This document shows, in pieces, positions 42,897 to 45,448 of a stretch of DNA of 45,448 nt. A model generated the notes under the pieces. The model ran no database searches. It saw only the letters and a list, made by a program, of their open reading frames with translations, and was not told where the DNA came from. A program made the translations under genes and the position numbers. The first letter of the stretch is position 1. Each line of letters begins with the position of its first letter. The stretch is from Saccharofermentans sp. (GTDB taxonomy: Bacteria; Bacillota; Clostridia; Saccharofermentanales; Saccharofermentanaceae), in NCBI GenBank assembly GCA_024403655.1, contig JAKSRK010000009.1, positions 1-45,448 on the forward strand, in the 5' to 3' direction.

Positions 42897-44162
42897 TTAC
42901 AGAAGCGCCAAACAAACTTCCAAATTTTCTCTCGCACTGAAGCTGTATCTGCCGTCTCTTTGTCTGTAAATCATGCTGAGCGCCGGGCTGTCCGTATAAG
43001 TCGCGACACGACTGCCGAGAAGCACACAAATTCTGTCGTAAAGGTCAATATCGTCCCTGTAAAAAGCTATTGCCAGAATATCCGTAAGAGCATCCTGTCC
43101 TTCAGATCCGCCCAGACTTCCTGAAACGATAAAATACTCACTTCCGAGGCTATAGCCGTTCATTACAGTATTTTTAAGCCAGGAATAAGAATCATCCGGA
43201 AGAGCTTCTACTTCGGCAAGATTACGCATTGTAACAACTGATTCTTCAAAGTCTACAGCCGCCACAACATCATGAGAATAAATATAGCTTACTATCGGAT
43301 TACCGTCTTCGTCGGTTGCCATGGTATACGCATAAGCATAAAGCGGGATATCTTCGGAAGCTCTTCCTCCCGTTACAATCTCAAGATTACGATCATAAGA
43401 GCCCGTGGGAAGGAGCCCGTTATTTTCCAGATTACGTATAAGCTCAAGATTAATCGAAGACAGTTTTACCCCCTGAATGAGCGTAAGTTCGCTTTGCTGA
43501 GCATCGGAAGTCGTATTCTCAAGAACATTGTCAACATAATCTACTTCCTGATTTGCAACCGCGAGGTAAGAAGGATCGTCGTAAGATACAACTTCTATAT
43601 CTGAATCTATTATCATTCCGTCCTGATCAAAAATAGAATTTACAAGCGACAATATATTCGAATAATCTTCTGCGTTGCCGTAAGAAACGTAATACTGAAG
43701 GTAGGAATCAAGCCAGATTATCTTCTCGGATACAGGCTCTTCATCCATATTAAATCTGCTCAGAACTTCATTTTTAAGTGCAGCAGCATTAAACCTGTCC
43801 GATGTTCTTACGTATGCCGTAAGAAGCCTGCCCTGATCACTTAGAAGATACACGCCGGATTCTTCTGCATCCTGATAGGAAAGTCTTCCCTCAATCATGT
43901 AAGAAGAAGGAATAAGAACGCTGTCTTCTCCTCCACGCACCATAAGTTCTTTTGTTCTTGACCAGATATAGTCGGATGTAATTCCGTGCGATGCGGCGCA
44001 TTCCTGCCATTCGTACTCGATTACTTTTGTTGGCGAAAGAGTAATATTCTCAGCATTTCCGTAGTTATGTGCATACCATAAATAAGCACCGCCGAGAAGG
44101 AGCATCAGTACAGCAATCACGACTACGGTAATTGTCTTTTTGCGCTCAAAACGATATCTCAT
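42897..44162 (-). CDS. Hypothetical membrane-anchored extracellular protein
   Basis: A 421-residue product. A basic start (MRYRFERKK) and one hydrophobic helix (about 10-30) are followed by an exported domain of about 390 residues. It is mostly helical, with repeated blocks such as SYQDAEESGVYLL, SEKIIWLDSYLQYYVSYG and the C-terminal SFSARENLEVCLALL. The spacing and the ENLxxCLAL ending weakly recall six-hairpin glycosidase folds (for example GH8-like proteins), but no catalytic pair can be confirmed, so the function is unknown. It starts from an extended -10 promoter at 44199-44207, divergent from tmcAL, and ends just before the pta promoter. Confidence 0.75.
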   Translation of the reverse strand: MRYRFERKKTITVVVIAVLMLLLGGAYLWYAHNYGNAENITLSPTKVIEYEWQECAASHGITSDYIWSRTKELMVRGGEDSVLIPSSYMIEGRLSYQDAEESGVYLLSDQGRLLTAYVRTSDRFNAAALKNEVLSRFNMDEEPVSEKIIWLDSYLQYYVSYGNAEDYSNILSLVNSIFDQDGMIIDSDIEVVSYDDPSYLAVANQEVDYVDNVLENTTSDAQQSELTLIQGVKLSSINLELIRNLENNGLLPTGSYDRNLEIVTGGRASEDIPLYAYAYTMATDEDGNPIVSYIYSHDVVAAVDFEESVVTMRNLAEVEALPDDSYSWLKNTVMNGYSLGSEYFIVSGSLGGSEGQDALTDILAIAFYRDDIDLYDRICVLLGSRVATYTDSPALSMIYRQRDGRYSFSARENLEVCLALL

Positions 44163-44198
44163 TGGAATACTACGCTCTTTTCTTTTATAATCACATTG

Positions 44199-44207
44199 AT
44201 TATACCA
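44199..44207 (-). promoter_or_regulatory. Extended -10 promoter of the gene at 42897-44162
   Basis: TGGTATAAT (TG-n-TATAAT) on the minus strand, 37 bp before the start codon; no convincing -35. The plus-strand tmcAL promoter in the same 74-bp gap is not clear. Confidence 0.5.
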
Positions 44208-44236
44208 AAACTATATCGAAAGGCACCCCCGACACC

Positions 44237-45448
44237 ATGCACGTAATAGGAATCATCGCTGAGTTTAATCCCTTTCACCTCGGCCACAGCTATCTCATAG
44301 AGAAAGCAAGAGAAGAAGTCAACGACCCTCGTGCCATAGTCATGGTTGTCATGAGCGGCCCTTTTGTACAAAGAGGAACACCTTCCATACTGCCTAAGTC
44401 GGTAAGAGCCAGGAGCGCTCTTTTATGCGGTGCCGATGTTGTAATAGAACTCCCCTTCACTTTCGCCTGCGCGCCTTCCGAGAGATTTGCTCAGGGTGCG
44501 GTAGAGCTTCTTTACAGAACGGGGGTTGTGACGGATATTGCTTTCGGAACGGATTGCAAAAATCCCGAACTTATTAAGCTTATTGCAGATACGACGCCTT
44601 CAGACGATGTTATAAAGCAAAAGATGCAGGAAGGATTAAGCTTTCCTTCCGCCAGAGCCGAAGGAATAGTTGCTGCCGTAAAAGCTTCCCGTGAGTTAAG
44701 CGACGAAGAAGAAGTCTTACTTCGCGATGCTCTTCGTCAGCCTAATTCAATCCTTGCCGCAGATTACTTAAGGGCAATCAGGAATGTAGGGGCAGCTTCG
44801 CGCTTTAAGGTTCACATGATTCCAAGAAAGGAAGGCTACAGCGCCACTTCTTCACGAGAAGTCTATCTCGGACAGTCAGGTATCAGTTCACTTGTTGATC
44901 CGCTTTCTTCCCTTATGCCGGACAAAGCTCTTGCTGCAGTCTTATCGGGACTTTCTTGCAGGAAGTATTCTTTCCCCAAGACGGACCTTTACGCATCAGA
45001 TCTTATAAACGATATTAAAAGACTCGATATATCACCATTTGCTTACATGAGCGATGGTCTTGACGGTTATATCTCAAATACGCTGTCTTCCTTAAAAAAG
45101 CAGGACTACAAAAGCTTCAGGCAGAGCCTTCAGACCAAGCATTTCACCATGCCGAGAATAAGCAGAGCTCTTGCTTCCCTTGCTGTCGGCCAGAAGAACG
45201 ACTACATAAAGGAAGAGAAGCACCCGCGTTATATCCGAGTACTTGGATTTAACAGAGACGGCAGATACTGCCTTAAGATTATGTCAAAGTGTGCTCATCT
45301 TCCCATATTAAGCAACTGCTCTGATGCCAAGGAACTTTATGCTTCAGACCCGGCTCTTAAAGCACAGCACTTGCTTGACGTCAATGCGCAGGAAGTTCAA
45401 GGCAGATACCTTGATATAGTCCCGGGAACACAGTGGAGCGAAGCCCCC
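44237..45448 (+). CDS. tmcAL: tRNA(Met) cytidine acetate ligase TmcAL (YlbM), partial at right edge
   Basis: Four hundred and four codons are open to the window end without a stop. TmcAL activates acetate with ATP and acetylates the wobble C34 of elongator tRNA(Met), improving AUG decoding. The N-terminus carries the nucleotidyltransferase motif GIIAEFNPFHLGHSYLIEKA (HLGH at 14-17), then MSGPFVQRGTPSILPK and GADVVIELPFTFACAPSERFAQGAVELL. All are diagnostic of the family (about 400-420 residues, so nearly all of it is here). The ribosome binding site is weak (AAAGG about 12 bases upstream of the ATG). Confidence 0.95.
   Translation, partial: MHVIGIIAEFNPFHLGHSYLIEKAREEVNDPRAIVMVVMSGPFVQRGTPSILPKSVRARSALLCGADVVIELPFTFACAPSERFAQGAVELLYRTGVVTDIAFGTDCKNPELIKLIADTTPSDDVIKQKMQEGLSFPSARAEGIVAAVKASRELSDEEEVLLRDALRQPNSILAADYLRAIRNVGAASRFKVHMIPRKEGYSATSSREVYLGQSGISSLVDPLSSLMPDKALAAVLSGLSCRKYSFPKTDLYASDLINDIKRLDISPFAYMSDGLDGYISNTLSSLKKQDYKSFRQSLQTKHFTMPRISRALASLAVGQKNDYIKEEKHPRYIRVLGFNRDGRYCLKIMSKCAHLPILSNCSDAKELYASDPALKAQHLLDVNAQEVQGRYLDIVPGTQWSEAP

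Overview
The window looks like a chromosomal segment of an anaerobic, low-to-moderate-GC Gram-positive bacterium (Bacillota, most likely class Clostridia). The signs are the rpsF-ssb-rpsR operon with a zinc-type S18, the rplI-dnaB-tilS-hpt-ftsH series, a TmcAL (YlbM) gene, a LytTR/DUF3021 pair, a MocR regulator facing an ECF transporter S component, strong AAGGAGG-type ribosome binding sites, frequent GTG/TTG starts, and secreted proteins with cohesin-like and cadherin-like domains. The genus cannot be fixed from the sequence. Nearly every gene is on the minus strand; only prfC, the MocR-type gene and the partial tmcAL are on plus. I see no prophage, insertion sequence, CRISPR array, tRNA or rRNA.

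Layout. (a) 1-7.2 kb: a partial MazG-like pyrophosphohydrolase and an iron-sulfur flavodoxin-type protein, then a tightly packed minus-strand operon rplI-dnaB-tilS-hpt-ftsH ending in a clear terminator. (b) 7.2-8.5 kb: rpsF-ssb-rpsR behind two good promoters and a LexA-box-like palindrome. (c) 8.5-16.9 kb: a seven-gene minus operon malQ-glpK-AEC transporter-SseB-like-membrane protein-prfA-Sua5. Its last gene is a fusion of Sua5 to a degenerate low-molecular-weight phosphatase domain. (d) 17-18.7 kb: divergent prfC (RF3). (e) 18.7-22.3 kb: DUF3021, LytTR regulator and alpha/beta hydrolase genes, then a sodium:alanine symporter. (f) 22.4-38.7 kb: carB and thrC, then (reading upstream) an Asp-rich membrane protein, folC, GtrA, a cohesin/cadherin-like surface protein, a glucosaminidase, two HD-domain nucleotide phosphohydrolases and pcrA. 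The run from pcrA to thrC has almost no gaps. (g) 38.8-40.5 kb: ECF S component divergent from a C-terminally shortened MocR regulator. (h) 40.5-45.4 kb: pta-ackA (acetate formation with ATP gain), an unknown membrane-anchored protein, and partial tmcAL running off the right edge.

Most genes are housekeeping: replication and repair (DnaB, SSB, PcrA), nucleotide pools (Hpt, Dgt, YfbR-like, MazG-like, CarB), translation (S6, S18, L9, RF1, RF3, TilS, Sua5, TmcAL), membrane quality control (FtsH), and fermentation or carbon use (Pta, AckA, GlpK, MalQ). I find no clearly new multi-gene system. The items most worth a second look are the Sua5-pseudophosphatase fusion, the truncated MocR/ECF locus with repeated CAGAT sites, the LexA-like box at the ssb operon, SSB-tip-like motifs in an extended DnaB tail, and the cell-surface gene group at 29.7-34.3 kb.
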